DNA of 5,646 nucleotides from Clostridia bacterium (GTDB taxonomy: Bacteria > Bacillota > Clostridia > Oscillospirales > SIG627), in the NCBI GenBank assembly GCA_017453605.1, contig JAFTEP010000205.1, positions 1 to 5,646 on the forward strand, read 5' to 3'. Position numbers and translations under genes: made by a program. Shown in pieces: positions 1 through 5,188 of the stretch. Position 1 is the first letter of the stretch; every line of letters starts with the position of its first letter. The notes under the pieces were generated by a model. The model saw only the letters and a list, made by a program, of their open reading frames with translations. It ran no database searches and had not been told where the DNA came from.

Positions 1-1540
1 CGCGTTCGACACGATCGACGCTATCGCCGAAAAATACCCGGACAAGCTCGCGATGATACACGTCGCAAACGACTTCACCGAGCGCCGCTTCACCTTCAAG
101 GATCTGAAAAAAGAGAGCGGAAGAGTCGCGAACTACTTCAGATCGCTCGGGATCAAAAAGGGCGACAGAGTGATGCTCGTCTTGAAGCGGCACTATCAGT
201 TCTGGTTTACGATGCTCGGTCTGCACAAGCTCGGAGCGGTCGCTATCCCGGCGACGAACCAGCTTTTAGAGCACGACTTCGAATACAGATTCAACGCGGC
301 GGGAGTGAGCGCGATCGTCTGCACGGGCGACGGCGACACCGCGCGTCAGGCGGGGCTCGCGGCGGACAAATGCCCCTGCGTCCTGCACAGGATCGTCGTC
401 GGCGCGCCGAGAGAGGGCTGGAGGAACTTCGACGAGGAATACAAGGTGTTCAGCAGCACCTTCGAGAGAACGCCCGACTCCCCCTGCGGGAGCGACACGA
501 TGGTGATGTTCTTCACCTCCGGCACGACGGGCTATCCCAAGATCGCGGACCACAGCTACAAATACGCGCTCGGTCACTTCGTCACCGCGCGCTACTGGCA
601 CTGCGTCAAGCACGACGGACTGCATCTGACCGTTTCCGAGACCGGCTGGGGCAAGGCTCTCTGGGGCAAGCTCTACGGTCAGTGGGAGTGCGAGGGCGCG
701 ATCTTCGTCTACGACTTCGACCGCTTCGACGCCTCTAAGCTGCTGCCGATGTTCAAAAAATACGATATAACGACATTCTGCGCGCCGCCTACGATCTACA
801 GGATGCTGATAAAAGAGGATCTGGATAAATACGATCTTTCGAGCATCGTCTACGCGACGACCGCCGGAGAGGCGCTGAACCCCGAGGTCATGGTGCAGTT
901 CGAGAAGGCGACGGGACTCAAGATCATGGAGGGCTTCGGTCAGACAGAAACGACGCTCGTCATCGGCAATCTCTTCGGCACGACTCCCAAGCCCGGCGCG
1001 ATGGGCAGACCCATCCCCTCGTACGACGTCGATATCGTCGACCCGGACGGAAAGTCGGTCGGTATCGGCGAGAACGGCGAGATCGTCGTCAGGACCGACA
1101 GAAGGATCCCCTGCGGACTGTTCAAGGGCTACTACAGAAATCCCGAAATGACCGAGCAGGCCTGGCACGACGGGATGTATCACACGGGCGACGTCGCGTG
1201 GAGGGACGAGGACGGATATTTCTGGTACGTCAGCAGCATCGACGACGTCATAAAGTCCTCGGGCTCCAGGATCGGACCCTTCGAGATCGAAAACGTGATA
1301 ATGGAGCTTCCCTACATCCTCGAATGCGGAGTCAGCGCCGCGCCCGATCCGATCAGGGGTCAGGTCGTCAAGGCGAGCATAGTTCTCACGAAGGGCACCG
1401 AGGGCACCGAGGAGCTGAAAAAAGAGATCCAGAACTACGTCAAGACGCACACCGCGCCGTATAAATACCCGAGGATCGTCGTGTTCAGGGACGAGCTTCC
1501 GAAGACGATCAGCGGAAAGATCATCAGAAACAAGCTCTGA
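1..1540 (+). CDS. ACSM-like medium-chain acyl-CoA synthetase (AMP-forming), 5' end outside the window
   Basis: This ANL-superfamily ligase should convert a carboxylic acid, ATP and CoA to acyl-CoA, AMP and PPi in the cytoplasm. The frame is open from base 2, with homology to the downstream paralogue upstream of the ATG at 53, so the gene starts outside the window and 512 residues are visible. Visible motifs are the A3 phosphate loop TSGTTGYPK, A5 EGFGQTE, A7 YHTGD, and the catalytic lysine of A10 in PKTISGK near the C-terminus. The layout resembles animal ACSM (butyrate/benzoate-type) synthetases, including the SGxRIGPFEIE and APYKYPR segments. It looks roughly 70% identical by eye to the synthetase part of the gene at 1968. 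The A8 motif is odd: YVSSIDD replaces YVGRTDD, so the usual Arg is Ser (codon 1235-1237), and SGYRIG has become SGSRIG. Activity may be altered. Whether it also carries an XRE-cupin head cannot be seen. Family call is firm; the substrate is inferred. Confidence 0.9.
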   Translation, partial: AFDTIDAIAEKYPDKLAMIHVANDFTERRFTFKDLKKESGRVANYFRSLGIKKGDRVMLVLKRHYQFWFTMLGLHKLGAVAIPATNQLLEHDFEYRFNAAGVSAIVCTGDGDTARQAGLAADKCPCVLHRIVVGAPREGWRNFDEEYKVFSSTFERTPDSPCGSDTMVMFFTSGTTGYPKIADHSYKYALGHFVTARYWHCVKHDGLHLTVSETGWGKALWGKLYGQWECEGAIFVYDFDRFDASKLLPMFKKYDITTFCAPPTIYRMLIKEDLDKYDLSSIVYATTAGEALNPEVMVQFEKATGLKIMEGFGQTETTLVIGNLFGTTPKPGAMGRPIPSYDVDIVDPDGKSVGIGENGEIVVRTDRRIPCGLFKGYYRNPEMTEQAWHDGMYHTGDVAWRDEDGYFWYVSSIDDVIKSSGSRIGPFEIENVIMELPYILECGVSAAPDPIRGQVVKASIVLTKGTEGTEELKKEIQNYVKTHTAPYKYPRIVVFRDELPKTISGKIIRNKL

Positions 1541-1597
1541 TGAGCCTGTAAAACGAAAATCCCGCAAAAAAGCCGCTGAAATCCGCGCTCAGGCGAG

Positions 1598-1619
1598 AAA
1601 ATCGCTTCAAAATCGTTTC
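1598..1619. repeat. Short tandem repeat, two 11-bp units
   Basis: AAAATCGCTTC (1598-1608) is followed directly by AAAATCGTTTC (1609-1619), differing at one base. It lies in the AT-richer gap between the upstream synthetase and the promoter. It may be chance or an upstream promoter element. The rest of 1541-1627 shows no gene and no convincing intrinsic terminator, so read-through from the upstream gene into the leader is possible. Confidence 0.45.
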
Positions 1620-1623
1620 AAAA

Positions 1624-1641
1624 GCCCTTGACAAAAAGGGC
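1624..1641. promoter_or_regulatory. Inverted repeat overlapping the -35 box (possible operator)
   Basis: GCCCTT (1624-1629) and AAGGGC (1636-1641) form a perfect 6-bp dyad with a 6-base centre that covers the -35 hexamer. Its placement suits a repressor site, and the first gene of the operon encodes an XRE helix-turn-helix domain that could bind it. Six base pairs can arise by chance and there is no T-run, so a terminator role is unlikely. The regulatory role is inference. Confidence 0.35.
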
Positions 1642-1656
1642 GGGATATGATAAAAT
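1628..1656 (+). promoter_or_regulatory. Sigma-A-type promoter of the T-box operon
   Basis: A perfect -35 TTGACA (1628-1633) is separated by 17 bases from a -10 TAAAAT (1651-1656), one mismatch from TATAAT. Transcription is expected to start near 1662-1664, just before Stem I of the T-box leader. TATGAT at 1646-1651 is a poorer -10 because its spacing from the -35 is only 12. This gives the fusion gene and the downstream oxidoreductase genes their own promoter, separate from the upstream paralogue. Confidence 0.85.
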
Positions 1657-1746
1657 GAGACAAATCAAAGGCATTGACGGGGAGTGAAGGGAAGATCCTG
1701 CCTCCAGAGAGATGGCGGCCGCTGAGAGCCATCGGCACGGATTCCC

Positions 1747-1755
1747 GTTCTGTAG
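1747..1755 (+). promoter_or_regulatory. 3' side of the T-box specifier loop (codon ambiguous: GUA or UGU)
   Basis: The unpaired strand between TTCCC and CCCC reads GTTCTGTAG. Counting the specifier as the codon one purine away from the lower helix gives GUA (Val, 1752-1754) followed by G. Aligning to the common GAA-N-codon-A pattern gives UGU (Cys, 1751-1753) followed by A. The T-box bulge UGGU should pair with a tRNA ending ACCA, meaning discriminator A73. That suits tRNA-Val and not the usual U73 of tRNA-Cys. UUC (Phe) or CUG (Leu) lack the usual following purine. Valine also fits the VorB-type gene downstream. I favour GUA, modestly. Confidence 0.45.
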
Positions 1756-1864
1756 CCCCTGAGCCGAAGGGAAGAAAGCATTTTTGCCGGTAGAACCCTT
1801 CCGTAACTGCCGCGTAAAGGCATAGGACTTGTCGGAGTCCGAGAGAGGCACTTTATAAGTGCAA

Positions 1865-1902
1865 TTTGAGTGGTACCGCGGGCACGAACTGCTCGTCTCA
1901 AA
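1865..1902 (+). promoter_or_regulatory. T-box antiterminator helix with tRNA acceptor-binding bulge
   Basis: TTTGAG (1865-1870) pairs with CTCAAA (1897-1902). The seven-base bulge TGGTACC (1871-1877) offers UGGU to the tRNA 3' NCCA end. GCGGGCA (1878-1884) pairs with TGCTCGT (1890-1896), closing a five-base loop. The 3' half of this helix (1891-1902) is also the 5' arm of the terminator, so the two structures exclude each other, as in a standard T-box switch. Confidence 0.9.
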
Positions 1903-1936
1903 GGATCATATCTTTTGGGACGGGCGTTTTCTGTTT
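1891..1936 (+). terminator. Intrinsic terminator of the T-box switch
   Basis: GCTCGTCTCAAAGG (1891-1904) pairs along 14 positions, counting G-U pairs, with CTTTTGGGACGGGC (1912-1925) around a seven-base loop. The run TTTTCTGTTT (1927-1936) follows. It should form when the matching tRNA is charged and stop transcription before the start codon at 1968. Confidence 0.92.
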
Positions 1937-1956
1937 AGCCGCGCCCCGGATCTGTC

Positions 1957-1962
1957 AGGAGG
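1957..1962 (+). promoter_or_regulatory. Ribosome binding site that fixes the start of the fusion gene
   Basis: A perfect AGGAGG ends five bases before ATG 1968-1970. It lies downstream of the T-box terminator, as expected, and argues against an in-frame TTG at 1866 that falls inside the antiterminator. Confidence 0.9.
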
Positions 1963-1967
1963 AACAA

Positions 1968-4259
1968 ATGTCACAAAACACCGGGCTGGATCACAAGATC
2001 CGGCAGATGGCTCTGAGGATAAAAGAACTCAGGGAAATAGAAGGTCTCACCGCTCAGCAGATGGCGGAAAAGACCGGCGTCAGCTTAGAGGAATACCTCG
2101 AGTGCGAGAAGGGCGACAGAGACCTCAACTTCGCCTTTTTATACCGCTGCGCCGGAGCGTTCAACGTGGACGTCACCGACATCATCGAGGGCACGAGCCC
2201 GACTCTGGCGGGATATACCCTCACCCGGAGCGGAGAGGGTCAGAAGATAGAGAAGGCTCACGGCATGACCTATTTTGCCCTCGCGCACGCCTTCAAGAAC
2301 AGGATCGCGGAGCCTCTTCTGGTCGACGCCGTCTACACGCCGGACGAAAAGATAGAGGTCACAAGCCACGACGGGCAGGAGTGCGACCTCGTCGTCAGGG
2401 GCAGCCTGAGAGTCAGGGTCGGGGATCACACCGAGATCCTGAACGAAGGAGACAGCATCTACTACGACAGCTCGAAGCCGCACGGGATGGCGGCGGTCGG
2501 CGGGAAGGACTGTCTGTTCTACGCGATCGTCCTCAATCCGTCGGGCGAGCCGATACCCGAGCTCACCTCTCAGCCTAGCGAGATCACCGAGACCCCGAAG
2601 AGGCTCGGTAAGGAACTGAAAAACCGCATATACAAGAAGTGGGCGATCGTGGAGAAGAACGCGAACGGCACTCCCGTTTCCGTGCGTTTCCCGGAGGCGG
2701 ACAGATTCAACTTCGCCTTTGACGTCGTCGACGAGCTTGCGCGCACGAAGCCCGAAAAGCTCGCGATGCTCCACCTCGACAAGTTCAAGACCGAACGCCG
2801 CTTCACTTTCCGCGATATCAGCACCGAGAGCGCGAGAGCCGCGAATTATTTCGCGTCCCTCGGAATAAAGAAGGGCGACAGAGTCATGCTGGTGCTGAAA
2901 AGGCACTATCAGTTCTGGTTTTCTATGCTCGGTCTCAACAAGCTCGGCGCGATCGCGATCCCTGCGACAAACCAGCTCAAGGAACACGATTTCGTCTACC
3001 GCTTCAAGGCGGCGGGCGTGAGCGCGATACTCTGCACCTCGGACGGCGAGACTGCCGCTCAGGTCGAATGTGCGGAAAAATCGAGCGGCGTCAGCCTCAA
3101 AAAGATCATTGTGGGCTCAGACAGAGAGGGCTGGAGGAGCTTCGACAAGGAATACGCATCGTTCGGCGACGAGTTTTTGAGGACCGAAGATTCTCCCAAG
3201 GGTGAGGACCTGATGATAATGTTCTTCTCCTCGGGCACGACGGGCTATCCCAAGATCGCGGCGCACAACCACAAGTACCCGCTCGGACATTTCATCACCG
3301 CGAAATACTGGCACTGCGTCGACCCGGACGGTCTGCATCTGACGATCTCCGACACCGGCTGGGCGAAGGCGATGTGGGGCAAGCTCTACGGTCAGTGGCT
3401 CTGCGAGGCGGCGACCTTCGTCTACGACTTCGACCGCTTCAACGCCGCGGACATCCTGCCTCTGTTCAAGAAGTATCACATCACCACCTTCTGCGCGCCT
3501 CCGACGATGTACAGGATGATGATAAAGGAAGACCTCTCGAAGTACGATCTGTCGAGCGTCGAGCACGCGACGATCGCCGGAGAGGCGCTGAATCCCGAGG
3601 TGTTCAAGCAGCTCGAAAGGCTGACCGGGCTGAAGGTCATGGAAGGCTTCGGACAGTCCGAAAGCACCCTGATGATCGGAAACCTCGTCGGAGCCTCTCA
3701 CAAGATCGGCTCCATGGGAAAGCCCGTGCCCGGGTATGATATCGACGTCGTCGACCCGGAGGGGAAGACAGTCGGACCCGGCGAGACCGGAGAGATCGTC
3801 GTGAGGACCGAAAGAAACTCCACGCGCCCCTGCGGTCTGTTCGTGGAATACTACAACGATCCGGCGAAGACCGAGGAGATCTGGCACGACGGGCTCTACC
3901 ACACCGGAGACGTCGCCTGGAGAGACGAGGACGGCTTCTACTGGTACGTCGGCAGGACCGACGACGTGATAAAGTCCTCCGGCTACAGGATCGGACCGTT
4001 CGAGATCGAAAACGTGATAATGGAGCTTCCCTACGTTCTCGAATGCGGCGTCAGCGCCGCCCCGGACGAGGTCAGAGGCCAGGTCGTCAAGGCGAGCATA
4101 GTGCTCACCAAAGGCACCGAGGGCACGGAAGCGCTGAAAAAAGAGATCCAGGAATACGTCAAATCGAAGACCGCGCCCTACAAGTACCCGAGGATAGTCG
4201 TGTTCAAGGACGAGCTTCCCAAGACCGTGAGCGGAAAGATCATCCGCAGCAAGCTGTGA
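1968..4259 (+). CDS. XRE-cupin-acyl-CoA synthetase fusion (ACSM-like)
   Basis: This 763-aa protein joins a DNA-binding regulator to an enzyme. Residues about 14-72 form an XRE-type helix-turn-helix (LTAQQMAEKTGVSLEEYLECEKG). Residues about 115-190 form a cupin barrel (SHDGQE, VVRGSLRVRV, EGDSIYYDSSKPHG). After a linker, residues about 245-763 are a complete AMP-forming acyl-CoA synthetase. Its motifs are A3 SSGTTGYPK (421-429), A5 EGFGQSE (559-565), A7 YHTGD (644-648), A8 GRTDD (662-666) with K669, G672 and R674, and the A10 catalytic lysine K757. It closely resembles butyrate/benzoate-type ACSM enzymes. XRE-cupin proteins are normally free-standing regulators of about 180-200 aa that sense a small ligand. 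The fusion could therefore bind DNA in response to its own substrate or product, or the HTH may only be structural. It is first in the T-box operon, and its stop overlaps the next start. Isobutyrate or another branched or aryl acid is an inferred substrate. Confidence 0.93.
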   Translation: MSQNTGLDHKIRQMALRIKELREIEGLTAQQMAEKTGVSLEEYLECEKGDRDLNFAFLYRCAGAFNVDVTDIIEGTSPTLAGYTLTRSGEGQKIEKAHGMTYFALAHAFKNRIAEPLLVDAVYTPDEKIEVTSHDGQECDLVVRGSLRVRVGDHTEILNEGDSIYYDSSKPHGMAAVGGKDCLFYAIVLNPSGEPIPELTSQPSEITETPKRLGKELKNRIYKKWAIVEKNANGTPVSVRFPEADRFNFAFDVVDELARTKPEKLAMLHLDKFKTERRFTFRDISTESARAANYFASLGIKKGDRVMLVLKRHYQFWFSMLGLNKLGAIAIPATNQLKEHDFVYRFKAAGVSAILCTSDGETAAQVECAEKSSGVSLKKIIVGSDREGWRSFDKEYASFGDEFLRTEDSPKGEDLMIMFFSSGTTGYPKIAAHNHKYPLGHFITAKYWHCVDPDGLHLTISDTGWAKAMWGKLYGQWLCEAATFVYDFDRFNAADILPLFKKYHITTFCAPPTMYRMMIKEDLSKYDLSSVEHATIAGEALNPEVFKQLERLTGLKVMEGFGQSESTLMIGNLVGASHKIGSMGKPVPGYDIDVVDPEGKTVGPGETGEIVVRTERNSTRPCGLFVEYYNDPAKTEEIWHDGLYHTGDVAWRDEDGFYWYVGRTDDVIKSSGYRIGPFEIENVIMELPYVLECGVSAAPDEVRGQVVKASIVLTKGTEGTEALKKEIQEYVKSKTAPYKYPRIVVFKDELPKTVSGKIIRSKL

Positions 4260-4936
4260 AAACAAAAAGAGTGACGCTGTTTGCCGGACACTACGGCAGC
4301 GGCAAAACCAACATCGCCGTCAACTACGCTCTGTGGCTGAGAAGTTCCGGCAAAGAAACGCTTATCTGCGACCTCGACATCGTGAACCCGTACTTTCGCA
4401 CGAAGGACAGCCGGAAGCTGTTCGAAGAGGCGGGGATAAAGCTGATCGCCGGAGAGTTCGCAAGTTCAAACGTCGATCTTCCCGCCCTGCCCCAGGAGAT
4501 ATACGGGGCGGTGCAGAACAGGAGCGTTTACGCCGTGATGGACGTCGGCGGAGACGACCGCGGCGCGCTCGCGCTCGGAAGATACGTGCCGTACATCTTA
4601 GAAGAAAACGACTACGAAATGCTCTTCGTCGCGAACTTCTCGAGACCTCTCACGAGGACTCCCGAAGAGGCGCTGGAAGTGATGAGAGAGATCGAAGACG
4701 CGGGAGGGATCGCGTTCACGGGGATCGTGAACAACACCAACCTCGCCGAAGAGACCACACCCGGGACCGTGCTGAAAAGCGTGGCAAAGGCAAAAAAACT
4801 GAGCGCGCTTTCCGGGCTTCCCGTAAAGATGACGTCGGTGGAAAAAACGCACTTTGGGGAATTGAAGACAAAGATCGAAAACCTTTTCCCTATGACGCTG
4901 CAAGAGAAATACTTTCAAATAAAAACCAAACTCTGA
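4256..4936 (+). CDS. Small P-loop ATPase, ParA/MinD-like, of unknown role
   Basis: This protein of about 226 aa starts at a GTG that overlaps the upstream stop (GTGA, 4256-4259), suggesting translational coupling; no strong ribosome binding site is seen. Walker A is GHYGSGKT (residues 11-18), DLDIVNPYFR (39-48) is a switch-like segment, and VMDVGGDDRG (94-103) is Walker B-like. NNTNL later in the protein may be the base-contact region. The fold should be SIMIBI-class, as in ParA, MinD and CooC. However, Walker A lacks the deviant KGG signature lysine, and there is no CxxC, so it is not an ApbC/Nbp35-type Fe-S carrier. Sitting between the synthetase and the ferredoxin oxidoreductase subunits, it may help assemble or activate the oxidoreductase. 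That is inference from position alone. A second in-frame GTG at 4271 is a less likely start. Confidence 0.85.
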   Translation: MKTKRVTLFAGHYGSGKTNIAVNYALWLRSSGKETLICDLDIVNPYFRTKDSRKLFEEAGIKLIAGEFASSNVDLPALPQEIYGAVQNRSVYAVMDVGGDDRGALALGRYVPYILEENDYEMLFVANFSRPLTRTPEEALEVMREIEDAGGIAFTGIVNNTNLAEETTPGTVLKSVAKAKKLSALSGLPVKMTSVEKTHFGELKTKIENLFPMTLQEKYFQIKTKL

Positions 4937-4944
4937 AACCGAAA

Positions 4945-4949
4945 AGGAG
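4945..4949 (+). promoter_or_regulatory. Ribosome binding site selecting the ferredoxin start
   Basis: AGGAG sits seven bases before ATG 4957 but only one base before the in-frame ATG at 4951. Initiation at 4957 (MPKVTF) is therefore preferred. Confidence 0.75.
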
Positions 4950-4956
4950 AATGAAG

Positions 4957-5163
4957 ATGCCGAAAGTCACGTTTCTGACGGATCTTTGCAAGGGCTGCGG
5001 ACTCTGCGTGAACGCCTGCCCGAAAAAGATCATCGTCCTCGCCAAGGACAAGCTGAACAAAAAGGGACACTCCCCCGCCGAGATCACGGATCAGTCCAAG
5101 TGCATCGCCTGCGCGTTCTGCGCCACGATGTGCCCCGACTGCGTGATAACGGTGGAGAAGTGA
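4957..5163 (+). CDS. 2x[4Fe-4S] ferredoxin subunit (delta) of a 2-oxoacid:ferredoxin oxidoreductase
   Basis: This 68-aa protein carries two classical cluster motifs: CKGCGLCVNACP (residues 11-22) and CIACAFCATMCP (49-60), each CxxCxxCxxxCP. It matches the small delta subunit of KOR/VOR-type oxidoreductases, which passes electrons between the TPP-bound intermediate and external ferredoxin. A further Cys at 62 (CPDC) is probably not a ligand. It begins 20 bases after the P-loop ATPase gene and ends 25 bases before the alpha-subunit gene, so all are likely co-transcribed. A separate delta gene ahead of alpha is the usual order for four-subunit VOR/KOR enzymes and unlike the fused PFOR or two-subunit IorAB types. 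Alone it could be called a generic ferredoxin; the context makes the subunit call strong. Confidence 0.92.
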   Translation: MPKVTFLTDLCKGCGLCVNACPKKIIVLAKDKLNKKGHSPAEITDQSKCIACAFCATMCPDCVITVEK

Positions 5164-5188
5164 AAAAAGCGGAAAGGAAGTGGAACAG

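Larger units (their letters stand above)
1663..1936 (+). ncRNA. T-box riboswitch leader (tRNA-sensing, transcriptional)
   Basis: The leader reads uncharged tRNA and lets transcription continue into the operon when its amino acid is scarce. Stem I has a base helix GGGG/CCCC (1679-1682 with 1756-1759), a specifier loop, and upper helices GGGAA/TTCCC (1689-1693 with 1742-1746), TCC/GGA (1696-1698 with 1739-1741) and TGCC/GGCA (1699-1702 with 1734-1737). The conserved AGAGAG bulge lies at 1706-1711. The distal helix GATGGC/GCCATC (1711-1716 with 1728-1733) closes a loop carrying GCTGAGAG. A hairpin GGACT/AGTCC (1825-1840) and Stem III GCACTT/AAGTGC (1848-1862) follow. The T-box core TGGTACCGCGG is at 1871-1881, then a terminator. 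Together these are diagnostic. Most T-boxes control aminoacyl-tRNA synthetases or amino-acid biosynthesis and transport genes; here the target is an acyl-CoA synthetase and a 2-oxoacid oxidoreductase. The 5' end is estimated from the promoter. Confidence 0.95.

Noticed and set aside
266..1567. 433-codon open frame on the minus strand
   Set aside because: It is antisense to a gene with clear ANL motifs. Its translation is rich in Arg, Asp, Val and Leu with no recognisable domain, typical of GC-rich shadow frames. The same applies to 3117-4265, 2139-2987 and 5084-5581 on the minus strand.
1541..1627. Terminator for the upstream synthetase gene
   Set aside because: I found no stable hairpin followed by a T-run. 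The only strong dyad nearby (1624-1641) overlaps the promoter and lacks a T-run.
1618..1901. Small minus-strand open frames in the intergenic region
   Set aside because: They are antisense to a structured T-box RNA and have no ribosome binding site or recognisable product.
1866..1967. In-frame N-terminal extension of the fusion protein from TTG 1866
   Set aside because: It lies inside the T-box antiterminator and terminator, lacks a ribosome binding site, and is not HTH-like. AGGAGG plus ATG at 1968 is clearly the start.
1859..2578. 239-codon + strand frame overlapping the leader and the HTH-cupin coding region
   Set aside because: It is in another frame from the fusion gene, has a low-complexity Arg-rich translation, and crosses the T-box terminator.
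4043..4255. Upstream extension of the P-loop ATPase frame into the synthetase gene
   Set aside because: The extension translates the synthetase 3' end out of frame and is Arg-rich. The Walker A motif belongs near the N-terminus, consistent with GTG 4256.
4333..4956. Upstream extension of the ferredoxin frame (276-codon open frame)
   Set aside because: It is out of frame with the P-loop ATPase gene and Arg-rich. A good ribosome binding site places the ferredoxin start at 4957.
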